From positions 1 to 64,000 of the forward strand of contig JAJAGP010001477.1 in NCBI GenBank assembly GCA_025084515.1: DNA of 64,000 nucleotides, written 5' to 3'. Shown here piece after piece: positions 31,250 to 42,555 of this stretch; position 1 is the first letter of the stretch; each line of letters begins with the position of its first letter. The notes beneath the pieces are model-generated. The model searched no databases and was not told where the DNA came from. It saw nothing but the letters and a program-made list of their open reading frames with translations. Source of the DNA: Ancistrus triradiatus. Lineage: Eukaryota; Chordata; Actinopteri; Siluriformes; Loricariidae. The position numbers were made by a program, and so were the translations under genes.

Positions 31250-31400
31250 CAGTACTGTGCAAAAGTCTCAGGCCACAATTAGATTAGATATACCATTATT
31301 TTTGCAATGGTATAATGACTATGTACATGTATGTATGTATGTGTTTTTTATATGCATTTTCCATAATTTCCCAACTTTTTCTGATTTGGGGTTGCAGATT
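31250..31400. repeat. MITE terminal-repeat scraps
   Basis: CAGTACTGTGCAAAAGTCTC followed by TTTTTGCAATGGTATAATG matches the left end of the mariner-like MITE at 48064 and 55200. At 31367-31395, CCCAACTTTTTCTGATTTGG followed by GGTTGCAG matches the right edge of the palindromic MITE at 45.8 kb. The two scraps are adjacent but come from different families. Confidence 0.6.
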
Positions 31401-31830
31401 GCTGCTAGCTAATTTAATCATCAGTGCTGACTGAAATGTGAAGGTGGACGTCCACCGGAATAGAAGGCTTACAAAACTTTTACTGTAAAGTTAATTTTAT
31501 TTGCATTTATTAGTCAAATTGTATTTTGAAGTGCTGCCAGTTTAGCTCAAGTTACTGAAGTTTACATTGTTTGGAGTGTAATACCAAATAAAATGTTTCA
31601 GTAGTTTGTTAGATAGCCCTTCATATATTTTTTTCATTTTTGAATAAACTGGAGTCAGGATATATATTTATACTAGGTCACATACGATCTCTGTTCTTGT
31701 CCATTTTAAAGGTGTAGTTTCTCTCTTTATTGTTAATAGTTTTTGTTTGTTTTTACTGTAATACCACAATGCTGAATGGGAAATGAGAACTTGGCGATTT
31801 TTGTTTGCAAGAGTTCACATAAAAAATGAC

Positions 31831-31838
<8 letters not shown>

Positions 31839-31877
<39 letters not shown>

Positions 31878-31880
31878 TAA
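31839..31880. repeat. (ATA)n/(TAT)n microsatellite with inverted junction
   Basis: About ten ATA units run directly into TATTATTATTATT, forming a short self-complementary stretch. Confidence 0.9.
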
Positions 31881-33647
31881 GGCTTGATTGATAAAAACAT
31901 CATGACCATATAATTCAGTTATCCTCTGAGCCACCACTGACACAGCGTAATATGGAGCTAAACTCAGTGGACAGGCTTTTCAACTCAATTTTGAATCAAG
32001 ATAGTCATTCACTTCTATTTGTCCACAAGTGCATTAGTTATCAGTTCTGACCAGCAGCCCAAGCCACTGAAGGTAACAGATCTCTTCATTCGACCTCTTG
32101 TACTGGTAATGCTGATCTATAGATTGCATAGATACTTGCTTAAATGTATGCACCCGTTAATTAGTGTGACTAAATTAGTGTGACTAAAAGAGCCAAATCT
32201 GCTGGTTATACAGTCTGTCTAGAACTGTTAGGAATGTGATTTAGATAAATGCTTCCCACAATTACATATGTTCGCACAGACAAGGTCTTTGGTTTTAGCA
32301 GAGAAGAATGTCAAAAAAATGTGGCAAACATAGCCACAGTGTGAAAGTGTTGATGCTGAAATGGTGTATCCTATGATCAATGGTAACATGAAGCATGGAG
32401 ATCCAGTCACATAATCAGCAGGAGCTGAGCTTCAGAGGAAAAACAAACCTCTCTGCTGCAACATGCAAATCAAACTTTGCCAGTTAAACTTGGAAGACAT
32501 AAAAGCCTAGTGTATATAGGTTAGTGCCTTATGTATACGGCAGACACATCTATAAAGCTGTGTCATATGATGTAGTTGACAATGTGCCAAAGAGCTCTCA
32601 CATGTTTTCAGAGAAGAGGCTCTATCTTTCGACAAAAGAGTCTGACACATTAAGAGGACTCTGCTGAACGCTATTGACATTATAGCTTTTTGTTACTTCT
32701 TTCCCAGCTGGAGACCAACTTAGAGTTTCTTGTTCACATATTCTCATTTCAAAGAAACCCAAAAGGAAAACGAGTAAAAAAGTCAGTTCTGAAACATGTA
32801 CTCTCAATGCACATGGCAAAAGTGACCAATTTGGCTAATGCACAAAGGTCATATATAACCACGCAGCAATGTACTTCTATTCACAATATAGCGTTAGCAG
32901 CCAAAACATCTGATATTAGTTTGTAAGTAACTTTGTTTTGGCATATCAAAGGCATTTCTCTGCAGACCATTGTGAATAGAGGGGCAAAGAACAAACAGCA
33001 TTTATTTATGTGTGCAGTACCTGTATCTGTCTCTGAGGGTACTGACTACATTTTAAGACCATCTGAAGACTGCTGTGAATTTAGGAAAAGAACAAGATGT
33101 ACATAGAAACCTGGTTGAGAAAATTATATTTTAATGCAATTAACAGGTCAAAATGAGTGGCATGGCTGAGCATATTTGCAGGACAATTTTTTCCATGTCC
33201 ACCCACTACCAGTCATACCCACACAGCTAGAGTTTCAAAGTGCACTAATCTCCACATATGGAGAGCTTTTCCTATTGGCCTCAGAGAAGTTCTGTCTTTG
33301 TTGCTTGGAATAAAGACTTGTCCTTAGTCCCCTAAGGAAGACAGAGTTAAAATGACAAATCACGTCTTGGAAGTCTTGGAAGTCTTGGAGGATTTGTGCA
33401 ATATGGGGTATCTCAATCATTTGTACAAAAGGCAACGGATTCAATTATTATTCGCTGCTCAGCGGCTCTCGGCATGCATTGCAGGTCCGGCACAGCGGTT
33501 TCATAATTCTTAAATTAAAAGGGGTTAATAGTACTTTTTTTTAATATTGCTTTTTTGCATTACCCCAAATAATGTGACTAGAGCTGTGGGTATTTATAAG
33601 GTTTAAATTAGCTTGACTCCCTCATTTAAGTTAGTCCTGGTACTGTT

Positions 33648-33680
33648 TATTCATTCATTCATTCATTAATTCATTCACTT
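33648..33680. repeat. (ATTC)n microsatellite
   Basis: About six ATTC units with one variant, immediately before the dispersed repeat. Confidence 0.85.
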
Positions 33681-33689
33681 TCTAATCTG

Positions 33690-33941
33690 CTTGATCCTTG
33701 TCAGGGTCGTGGGAGAGCCAGTGCCTAGCCAGCAGCATAGGGCACAAGATAGGAACAACCCTAGACAGAGCGCTAGTCCATCGTAGGGCACATACACTCA
33801 TACACACACTCACAGACAATTTTAAGGACAATTTAAGGACAATTTTAGAGACACTAATTAACCCAACACGCATGTCTTTCGACTGTGGAAGGAAACCGGA
33901 GTACCCGGAGAAAACCCACGCAGACATGGGGAGGACATGCA
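33690..33941 (+). repeat. Dispersed teleost repeat, left part (split by insertion)
   Basis: It has GTCAGGGTCGTGGGAGAGCC, GCGCTAGTCCATCGTAGGGC, GCATGTCTTTCGACTGTGGA, AGGAAACCGGAGTACCCGGA and the ACCCACGCAGACATGGGGAG block. It stops at ACATGCA and resumes at 41095 (GCAGACTATACACAGAAAGG) through to GAGCCGCCC. This gives a precise pre-insertion site with GCA duplicated. Confidence 0.85.
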
Positions 33942-34032
33942 GGGCCTCATTCATGAAACGTGAGCAGAACAAATTTACAAGTAATCATAAATGTCTGGAT
34001 TCATGAAAATCTTCCTAGTCCCAAAATATTAG

Positions 34033-34209
34033 TGTGGTATAGTACAATACACTTCCTGTCCAGCAGATTGCACTACTACTGTCTTGTGTGATGTGTAACC
34101 TTGAACTACATGAAGGAGAAGAAAGAGAAGGAGTAGAGTAAAAGTTGTTATGAACGTTACCGCCCATGTCTGTCCTACTTGCAGTTTCCATCCTACCACA
34201 TACACAACA
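34033..34209 (+). repeat. 5' LTR of gypsy element
   Basis: A 177-base repeat from TGTGGTATAG to CACAACA. It is followed by TATTGGCGACGAGG, a likely primer-binding region whose tRNA I cannot name. Confidence 0.95.
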
Positions 34210-34223
34210 TATTGGCGACGAGG

Positions 34224-35036
34224 ATGACTTGTATTGGAATCTCACAACCTCCTGCTTTACTGGAAACTCCGGGTGAGCCGACAATGTTGTATACAACCTG
34301 GATACAAATGTTCGAAAATTACCTGCTAGCGTTGACTGCTGACGACATGCCGGACAAACGTAAACGCGCACTACTGCTCCACTGTTTAGGCACTGAAGGG
34401 TCAGCGTATATTTCTCTCCCTCCCCTGATACTGACACTTCTTACAATTCTGCGTTTGATGCACTAAAGAAGTTTTTTGTGGCCGAAAGTGAATATCGTGG
34501 CTGAGAGGAGTAAGTTCCGCCAGCGTGCTCAGAGGGACAGGGCGAAACAACTGTACAGTACATTGCTGCATTGAGAGACCTTGCTAGTGAACTGTGACTT
34601 TGGCACGTTAGCTGATGACATGATACGAGATCAGCTGATTGAGAAAACGTCCTCTGCACGGATTAGAGAACGTCTACTGTTGGAAACTGACCTGAAATTA
34701 GGACACCGCCATCACGGATCGCTACCCAAATTGAATCCGCGATGGCTGACTGAAGCTAAAGCTATTGCTCCCGTGCATGACGGCCACAGTGAAACTCGTT
34801 CAGCCGAGAGGAGGTGATGGTGCATACACGCGTCGGAGCAAAGGCAAGTCGCAGGCATCCAGTCCAAACACACACCTACCCAGCGCACTTCTCACAACAA
34901 AACGTGCTACCGCTGTGGATCCAACTCACATTTAGCAAACAACCCCAAATGTGCTGCAAAAAAATGCAAAATGCAACCACTGTGAAAAAAACGGGACATT
35001 TTAGTAAAGTGTGCCGCAGCGCAGTTCCCACACATA
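34224..35036 (+). pseudogene. Gypsy gag, broken
   Basis: The frame starts at an ATG at 34224, 14 bases after the LTR. The first piece (to 34466) has WIQMFENYLLAL and KRKRALLLHCLG, typical of the capsid N-terminal region. After a frameshift, a second piece (34581-34817) has FGTLADDMIRDQLI. The nucleocapsid follows with two zinc-knuckle-like motifs: CYRCGSNSHLANNPKC at about 34908 and CNHCEKTGHFSKVC at about 34973. The first has six residues between H and the last C; the second is a standard CX2CX4HX4C. The parts lie in three frames, so no full Gag can be made from this copy. Confidence 0.88.
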
Positions 35037-38000
35037 GTGTTGCGAGAAGTTGCTGTTCCAGAACTTACAGTGCTGCATGTCGCTCCTACATCTGCAGTCT
35101 CACAAACAAATCGCCTTACCTGCACAGTGTCTCTTCATGCTAAAGATTGGACAGTCACTTACTTACTACAGATTTGCTTGTTGACAACTGGTCAACGGTA
35201 TCCATTCTTCCAGAGAGCATCTACAGTCAGTCATTCATGCATGTGCCCCTCAAAAGCCTACTGTACGCCTGGTGACTTACCTGAAAAGGCCTATTCCTGT
35301 ACTTGGCTGTCTCCAGCTTACTGTCACATACCACAATCAGAGCACACACACTGACTTCTACATTGTTCCCGATGGCACACCATTGCTTGGAATGGATCTG
35401 TTCACTGCAATTCGCCTTCACATCCGAGATTGGCAGATCGCAACACCTGCTTCACCAATGGTGAGTCACTCAGTCAACACTACAAGCGCGTTAGGCGTTG
35501 CTACTGGATTCATACACAAAGTCAAAGTGCGTTCAGATGTGCCTCCAGTCCAGCAGAAACTACGCCGACTTCCATATGCTGTGCGTGACGCGGTTTCTGA
35601 GGAGCTGAGACGACTGGAAGCCGACGGCATCATCGAGAGAGTCGATTCGTCTGCCTGGGTGTCGCCTCTGGTGGTCGTGAGCTAGAAGTCAGGTGGTATC
35701 CGTGCTTGTGTGGACCTACGTGAACCCAACAGGGCTGTGGTGATAGACAGTCACCCTCTACCACACATTGAAGAGGTCTTTGCAGAGCTCCGTGGTGCTA
35801 CAATGTTCTCCACAATCGATCTTCAAAACGCATACCACCAAGTGCAGTTACATCCAAGCAGCAGAGATCTTACAGCGTTTATATCGCATGATGGACTTTT
35901 TCGTTTCACACGAGTACCTTACGGACTGGCTTCAGCACCCAGTGCGTTCCAACGCATGATGTCTCAGATCCTAACGGGTCAAAAGGGTGTGCAGTGCTAT
36001 CTGGATGACATCATTGTCAGTGGGGAGACGCCTGCTGATGTTGCAAGTTGCATGACGCCAGATTGAAAAGCCGTACTTCATTGCCTACAGGAGAGTGGGT
36101 TGAAGACCAATGCTGCAAAAAATGCCACTTCAGAAAGACAGAATTGTCTTTTCCTTGGGCATCTTATTTCTGCTTCTGGCCTACAACCAGACCCTGGCCA
36201 TGTTCAAAAAGCCGTGCTTCAAGCTCCCCCTCCCACACGATGCTCCAATCTCTACGCTCCTTTCTGGCTGGGCATGACTGCGTGGTATTCAAAGTTCATT
36301 CCCAACTATGGCCATGCTTGTGGAACCTCTCCGAGCTCTACTACGTCAGTCTACGGTTTTCCACTGGCCAGAGGAGGCGCAAGAGAATTCTGCAAAGTGA
36401 AGGAGATCATCGCTACATCATCTGCATCTTGTTTTGTTCGATCATTCCTCCCAACAGTCGTGACAACGGATGCGTCAGACTATGGCATTTGGCTCTGTGC
36501 TGACACAGATGAAGGGCAAATAGAACAGACCATCGCATTCGCTTCGAGAGCACTTACTGCATGTGAACGCAATTACTCAACAGTTGAAAAAGAGGCCTTA
36601 GCATGCGTCTGGGCAACTTGAAAAGTGGCCGTACTTACCTCTGGGGTCGTCATTTCATTTTACGAACTGACCATAGCCCTCTCACCACTTCTACTCACTA
36701 CCAAGGGCCTTGGACGTGCAGGCATGCGTGTAGCTTCGCTGGTCTGCTCGTCGTCTGCTGTGTTTTAACTACACCGTCGAATACAAACCTGGCCATGAGA
36801 ATATTACAGCAGATTGCTTGTCACGCTTGCCTCTTCCCATCACAGATGAACACGAGGAGATGGAGTTGGAGATGGTAAGCTGCTGTGTTCCCCGACTTCG
36901 CTGCAGTTACAGCTGAAGAGCTCTCCAGTGCCTGTGATGCAGGTCCTGTGCTACAACAAAGTGCGCGACACTTCATTGCCAAGGGATGGCTCGTACTGCA
37001 AAAGGCCTGGATCTTCTCATCGTGCCATACTGTCCGTTGTGCAGAACGAGTTGGCTGTGCAGAACAGTGTCATAGTGCGTGGCACTCACCGTGTTGTGAT
37101 ACCCCAACAAATACAGGCAAAGATGGTCCAGCTCGCTCATTGCTACACACCCAGGAATCGTTCGCACAAAAAACAGGACTGAGAGACTTGTACTGGTGGC
37201 CTGGAATGGATTCGCAGGTCGAGTCTTCCATCAAATCATTGCACTACTTGCCTGCAACATGACAAAACTGCAAACCACCTGCACTGCTCCACTACAACCT
37301 GTGCCTGCCCCTAACTGCTGCCTGGGAAAAGTTTAGCTTGTGACATTGTTGGTCCTATTCACACTGCACCTGCTGATTGCCGCTTTGCCATTACACTCAT
37401 CGACTACTACAGCCGGTGGCCTGAGATTGCGTTCTGCTCAAGTGTTACCTCAGCCTCTGTTATGACTTTTCTTGCCACTGTGTTTAGCAGAGAAGGGAAT
37501 CCACTTGAACTGGTCACTGACTGGCCCTCAGTTTGTTTCGGCTGAGTTTGAGTCTTTCCTTGCCGACAGGACCATCAAGCACTGTCGCAGCTCTGTTTAC
37601 TACCCACAGGCAAATGGGGAAATCGAGCGTTTCAACAGAGTGTTCAAAGACTGCCTACAAACAGCCAACATTGAAGGTAAACCACTGAAAACCTTTTTCA
37701 CTGAGTTTTTACACACATACAGAGCCACTCCACATGCTGTGACTTCAGTGTCCCCCGCTGAACTGCTACATGGTAGACCACTCAACACCAAGCTGCACAT
37801 CAGAGGTTTACACACCATGCGCCCCTGCATTGACAAAACAAAACCTGCTACGGAAAATTCAAAAGAAACAAGACAAGTCAAAACAATACACAGACCAACG
37901 ACGTGGTGCAAAACCACCCAACTTCCAGATCGGATCTACTGTCCGCATCCGAAAACCTGGAATCATTGCAAAAGGACAGTCCAAATTCACCCATCCCCTG

Positions 38001-38252
38001 AAGGTGGTAGCCCAAAAGGGTCCTGCCACTTACCTGCTGTCCGATGGAAAAGTGTGGAATGCCTTCCACCTTGCCCCCTCACCTTCCATCAGTGCTGCTG
38101 TTCCAGCATCGCAGCCTGATGATGCTTATCTCCTACCAAGGAACCAAGGTGCCGAGCCACCTGAACCTGAAACTGTGCACTCACCGCATCAGTCCCCACA
38201 AGTACCGAGAGTACGACACGCTCCTGCATGGCTTGAGGACTATGTGACTTAA
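35037..38252 (+). pseudogene. Gypsy pol (protease, RT, RNase H, integrase), broken
   Basis: Protease: the active-site region at about 35179 reads VDNWSTVSIL, with the expected D-T-G lost; LLGMDLF follows at about 35383. Reverse transcriptase: ELRRLEADGIIERVDS ends at a TAG (35683), then FSTIDLQNAYHQVQL (about 35805) and CYLDDIIVSGE (about 35995, the catalytic YLDD). RNase H: TTDASDYGIWL and EKEALACVWAT end near 36620. Integrase: LYWWPGMDSQVE (about 37180), CDIVGPIHTAP (about 37340), a broken TD-N-G block with a two-base loss at about 37510, then YYPQANGEIERFNRV (about 37600). The C-terminal end LEDYVT stops at 38252. At least five frame breaks are present. No chromodomain is seen. Confidence 0.93.
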
Positions 38253-38514
38253 AAAAAAAAAATGTGATGATGTTCATTGTTGATACTTGTGATCTACATA
38301 CATAACTTACTTACCTACTGTAATTTCATAAGGCTAATATTGGGACATAATACTTACCTTTTACATTATTTACTCAGTGCTATTGATAGTGGAAATTCTT
38401 ACAGCATAATTGCTTATTTCATAGATTCGAGTTACTATGACCGTTCTTTCTAGTTTTTGAAATACCAGGATTCTTATGCTACAGTTCAGAGTTTATTCTA
38501 ACAAAAGAGGAATA

Positions 38515-38690
38515 TGTGGTATAGTACAATACACTTCCTGTCCAGCAGATTGCACTACTACTGTCTTGTGTGATGTGTAACCTTGAACTACATGACGGAG
38601 AAGAAAGAGAAGGAGTTGAGTAAAAGTTGTTATGAACGTTACCGCCCGTGTCTGTCCACTTGCAGTTTCCATCCTACCACATACACAACA
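38515..38690 (+). repeat. 3' LTR of gypsy element
   Basis: A 176-base repeat, 98% like the 5' LTR, ending CACAACA and followed by GTTAG. Confidence 0.95.
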
Positions 38691-39650
38691 GTTAGTATGT
38701 ACAGTACAACTAAAATCTACACATGGTCCTGAGAACACGTACACTGTTGTTAACATCTGAAAGATACTAAAAGTGTCATTAGACATGACTGCACTTTAAA
38801 GTAGGCTACTGACTAAATAATAATTATTATAATTAGTATAATTCTATAATACATAAACAAAGTAAACGAAATTACACACAACAATCACTCTTTTTTTATA
38901 ACACAGCCTGTTAATCAGAGAAATTTGGACATTTCTGGCATGGTGCATCATAGGCTACACAAGCGCAACGCAAACAAACCAAACATTATACCTTACACAT
39001 TTTATTTGACTCTGCTGGACTTTTATTGCGTTGCACGTTTCTCTAAGTGTGGTATTTATTTCTGAAAAAAAAACCTGTTTAGTGATGCACAACACTAGGC
39101 ACCGTTTTGTTCCCGACCCTGTCCAGGATTTAGTGGGTAATAAGAAAGTGAATGAATAAAACAGCACTGCTTTCAGCACTGTTTTCTGTGTCAGTCAGAA
39201 TTCTGTTTCACAAGTGACACGTCAGCTGGGTTCTGAACATTGGTATGAAATAATATTACAAAGCACAAAAAATATTCTGAGCATTTATAGCCTATCTTGA
39301 AAGACCATTGCGACTGTTTTGACCATATACTTTATGGATGGCATCTTGTCTCCCTAAGTCAGCTGTTTTACTACCATTCCAGCGTCAAACATTACCATGA
39401 CAACGTGGCTGGTGTTAACCTAGGAAAACATGATAAGTTTTTTATGTTCAAGCTTCATGTCAAATCAAATCCTGAACTGTTCTGGTAAAACAGTACATGT
39501 AATTTGCCAATCCGCTTGTTAGGGCCTGAAATTTGACGGTGCACTCTGGAAAATAACAGGTGTCGATCTGAATGCACCTTGTTCAATAAAACAATGATTT
39601 CCCCATTTAGAATAGTTTTTTATATGTATTTTCTAAGACATTTTTATCAG
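38691..39650. other. Body of the TIR element
   Basis: AT-rich sequence between the gypsy 3' LTR and the LTR-like block. Open frames at 38955-39179 (minus) and 39297-39488 have no recognised domain. Confidence 0.4.
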
Positions 39651-40815
39651 TGGGTACGCCGTGGCCGCTAGTGGCCACTGTTGATCCCTTATTGTGGCAT
39701 AGTACCCCCCCAGCACTCTGGGGATTCCGCCTAGCTGACGTTAGAGGTCAGTATTGGCTCAGCTATTGGTTGGGATCCACACAGACCACGCGATTGCGCA
39801 TGTACCGTTTGATTACGGCACGATTGCACACACCAGTCAGTGGTCCTATTTAAGAGCTCGCTTTGGCACTGACAGGCATCGCACCATCGCCTTGGCTTCT
39901 CCTAGTTTTGGCTGGATCCCGTAGCGTCTATGCCAGGTTGTTCACTGTGCTTTGGGGCGCTACAGTCTTGTTAGAGACTTCGCCTGTCTCATTTGCACTG
40001 CTGCCTCGGTTACGTTCAGTGCTAGGGACATGGGTAGACTGAGTCCTCTTTAGGGGCCCAGCCGGTGTACGAATCAGGAGATTCGGAGGTAACCTGGTAG
40101 GGCTTAGAAATAGTGTATGGTCAGATCCTGCCGGGTTTCCGTTCCTACCGCCCATTCGCGGCTTCGCTCCGGTAATCAGCGGTTTGCTCACTTCACCGTT
40201 GCGAGCCCCCAAGTTTCCCTCACCGTAACCATCTCCCTTCTGGGCTCGTTAGCCTCGCATCAAAGTGACAGGTTTATCCCCCGCTTGTGTCCCCCCGCTT
40301 GTGTTTGACGCGTCTGATTCACGCTGCCAGACATGGGCAGAAAGAGATTCAGAAAGAGAGCGCATGCGCCGATCGCACTGGGCTCAGCCCGTTACGCTGA
40401 GCGCTTTTGTTTTTTTGTTTTCCGTTCTCTCTTCCATTTTAGCGCAACCAGGCGCTTTATTGTGTTTCCTGTCCCGGACTATTTAATCAGTTTGCATTCG
40501 GTCCTCTCTGTTTGAGTTCGGTCAATACGGCTCCTCAGTTTGTACTTTTGGGCAGTGTTTAAGCTCACATTCTCATCAGCCCGCTGGTGATGAGACGATA
40601 GAGTTACGGACCCTGACGTGAGTGATCAGGGTTCGGCCCTCAGCCGAGATCCGGGAAGGGATGCAGCTTTATTTTCCTGTTCATTTTATTGCTTCTTTTC
40701 ATTTATTTATATTTTGGTTCACCTAATCCATCTGGACCTAACTGCTATTGGGTCCTAAAAACTTTTATTTTGTTTTCACGATTCGCCATCGCTTTTTAGT
40801 TGGTGACTCGTAACA
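39651..40815 (+). repeat. LTR-like block related to the 16-18.8 kb element
   Basis: The start TGGGTACGCCGTGGCCGCTA followed by GTGGCCACTGTTGATCCCTT matches the minus-strand LTR at 18806-18770 (GGGTCATGCTTTGGCCACTA, GTGGCCTCTGCTGACCCCTT). A shared TATA region (CCTATTTAAGAGCTCG, then GCATCGCACCATCGCC) and a shared end (TTTTGGTTCACCTAATCC, GGGTCCTAAAA, ...CGTAACA) support one LTR family. About 1.17 kb. No partner LTR was found here, so it may be solo. Confidence 0.6.
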
Positions 40816-41094
40816 ATTTTGGACGATTTTTGCTCTGTTCCTCATTCCAAAGTCTTCATTGTATGGTCTTCATTTGTTTTTCATGGGCATGGAATATGGT
40901 AATTGCATGCTAATTATGAAGGAATGTGCAGACACGACAAATTTACAAACGATTTGTATTCATTAACATATGCACATTCTACTAATAAATCTGGTGTTTA
41001 AGCCACGTTCATGAATCTGGCAGAAAGTTTCTGAAAATGTCGATTTCCACATAATTTACTCACCTTTATTTTGAAGGTTTCATGAATGAGGCCC

Positions 41095-41192
41095 GCAGAC
41101 TATACACAGAAAGGACCCAGGTCACTCCATCTGGAGATTGAACCCAGGACATTCTCGCTGTGAGGCAACAGTGCTATCCACCGAGCCGCCCT
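41095..41192 (+). repeat. Dispersed teleost repeat, right part (split by insertion)
   Basis: It continues the copy at 33690-33941 from GCAGACTATACACAGAAAGG through GGAGATTGAACCCAGGACAT to GTGAGGCAACAGTGCTATCC and ACCGAGCCGCCC. Confidence 0.85.
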
Positions 41193-41817
41193 GTTACTGC
41201 TTATGCCTTGTTAAATTGCTAACTCTCATGCTTACTGGCAAGTTCCAATAAAGATTAAAAATGAGTATGAGCATGCCTTCTGATGTTCTTGTGTCTTCTC
41301 TGACACTACATTGGTGTAAGAAGTGCGATGAATTGTCACAGCAAAAAAGTGACATGGATCAGCTCCTGGGTGAGGTTGACGTGGCCTTAAGGGAAGCAGA
41401 GAGATGCCACTCTCGCACACACAGAGTGAAATAATAGTAACGGAAATAATCACTGTGAGCCTGGTATGGTACCTTACACCTGCCTGGCTCCTCCAGATGG
41501 AGCTGGCCAGCCAATAGTATATAAAAGGCAAAGAAAAAATGTTTGTTACATTTACTTTGACTTTTGTTTCATTGCAGACAGTATGAGCCCAACATATGTA
41601 ATGTTTTTGCCTGGTCTATTTCATTTTAATTTGCTAACAAAACATCCTTTCCTGCATTTATGACCTGCAATACATTCCCAAAAACAATTAGACCTACTAC
41701 CTTGTATTGTTGCCATTAGTTCTTACAACACTTAAAAGATGTAAATAAAGAAATAAAGTGTTTCAGGTGTTATTTTGTCCTATTCGTCATTGAAACACAG
41801 CTTAAGGTGGGGGGGAT
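41193..41817. other. No recognised gene
   Basis: AT-rich sequence. A stretch near 41570-41690 (CAGACAGTATGAGCCCAACA onward) resembles 45180-45265, so it may be part of a dispersed repeat. A G-rich run sits at 41807-41829. Confidence 0.4.
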
Positions 41818-42003
41818 GTTGGGGGGGTTAACATACGTTTGCCACTCACTAATATGTGATATTGGATCATTTTCTTAAATAAATAAATGACCAAGTATAA
41901 TACATGTGTATTATTTGTTTAACTGGGTTCTCTTTATCTACTTTAAGGACTTGTGTAAAAATCTGTAGAAACATAGAAAATTCTAAAGGGTTCACAAACT
42001 TGA
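41818..42003 (+). mobile_element. Tc1 copy F, right terminal repeat only
   Basis: It follows the right end of the copy A family: TTGCCACTCACTAATATGTG, TAAATGACCAAGTATAAT, ACTGGGTTCTCTTTATCTAC and GAAAATTCTAAAGGGTTCAC. It is cut short before the terminus and has an internal deletion near 41965. Confidence 0.85.
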
Positions 42004-42555
42004 CTAAACACGTTCCATATTGATTCAATAAGGTATGCAGCATTTTATTTTTCAATATAGAACAATTCTGCATTATAAGGGAATGCTGGCAACACTAGTA
42101 CCTGTAGGATGTAGGAATGAGGAGGTGGTTGCGGCGAGCTCGGCTTGTGCTTTAGGAATGTACCTCAGCCATCCATAGTAAATCTGAAAGCTTTATGGCT
42201 TTCTTATTGACTGGTTTTACTGGTGCATGTTCCACAGTAAACTGGGACTAAGTACACCACTGTCTGAACCTGACACTAACCTTAAGTTCAGTAAGCTAAA
42301 CAAATCTCTTGGCTCTTTGGGTTTTTCAGAAAAAAGTTTGTCTTTCTGTCGTTGTGAGAACTAACATTGACATAATTTTACTCTAAGAAATTAATAAGTT
42401 GATTCCTAAGCCAACTGTCTGCAGTTTTTTAGTGGTTTGGACAAGTATAATTACAAAAATTTGAGACCATCACACATGCCATAGATTGTTTTTATTTTGT
42501 TTTGTTCTGTAAGTGTAGTTGACTTTAACATGATACCTTCCCTCACTTTTCACTT
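42004..42555. other. No recognised feature
   Basis: AT-rich sequence without coding signal. Confidence 0.45.

Larger units (their letters stand above)
30871..33650. other. Intergenic sequence with transposon scraps
   Basis: No gene was recognised. Scraps of MITE terminal repeats (31250-31310 and 31365-31400) and an (ATA)n run (31839-31875) are listed separately. Open frames at 30978-31412, 32622-32819 and 33235-33444 have no recognised domain. Confidence 0.45.
34033..38690 (+). mobile_element. Ty3/gypsy retrotransposon with near-identical short LTRs
   Basis: The LTRs at 34033-34209 and 38515-38690 both start TGTGGTATAG and end CATACACAACA. They differ at three bases and one single-base indel over 177 positions, so the insertion is young. 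The five bases before (ATTAG) and after (GTTAG) agree at four positions. A purine tract (AAAAGAGGAA) precedes the 3' LTR. The order gag, protease, reverse transcriptase, RNase H, integrase is that of Ty3/gypsy. No env is seen. Despite its youth the coding region carries many frameshifts and stops. Confidence 0.95.
33942..41094. mobile_element. 7.15 kb insertion with terminal inverted repeats and 3-bp (GCA) target duplication
   Basis: The left end GGGCCTCATTCATGAAAC and the right end GTTTCATGAATGAGGCCC are perfect inverted repeats of 18 bases. GCA occurs at 33939-33941 and again at 41095-41097. Terminal repeats with a 3-base duplication suit PIF/Harbinger-like DNA transposons, although the family usually duplicates TWA. 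I see no Harbinger transposase or Myb-like gene, so this is a non-autonomous element. Most of its length is later insertions: a gypsy element (34033-38690) and an LTR-like block (39651-40815). What is left is about 1.3 kb of AT-rich sequence. Confidence 0.75.
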
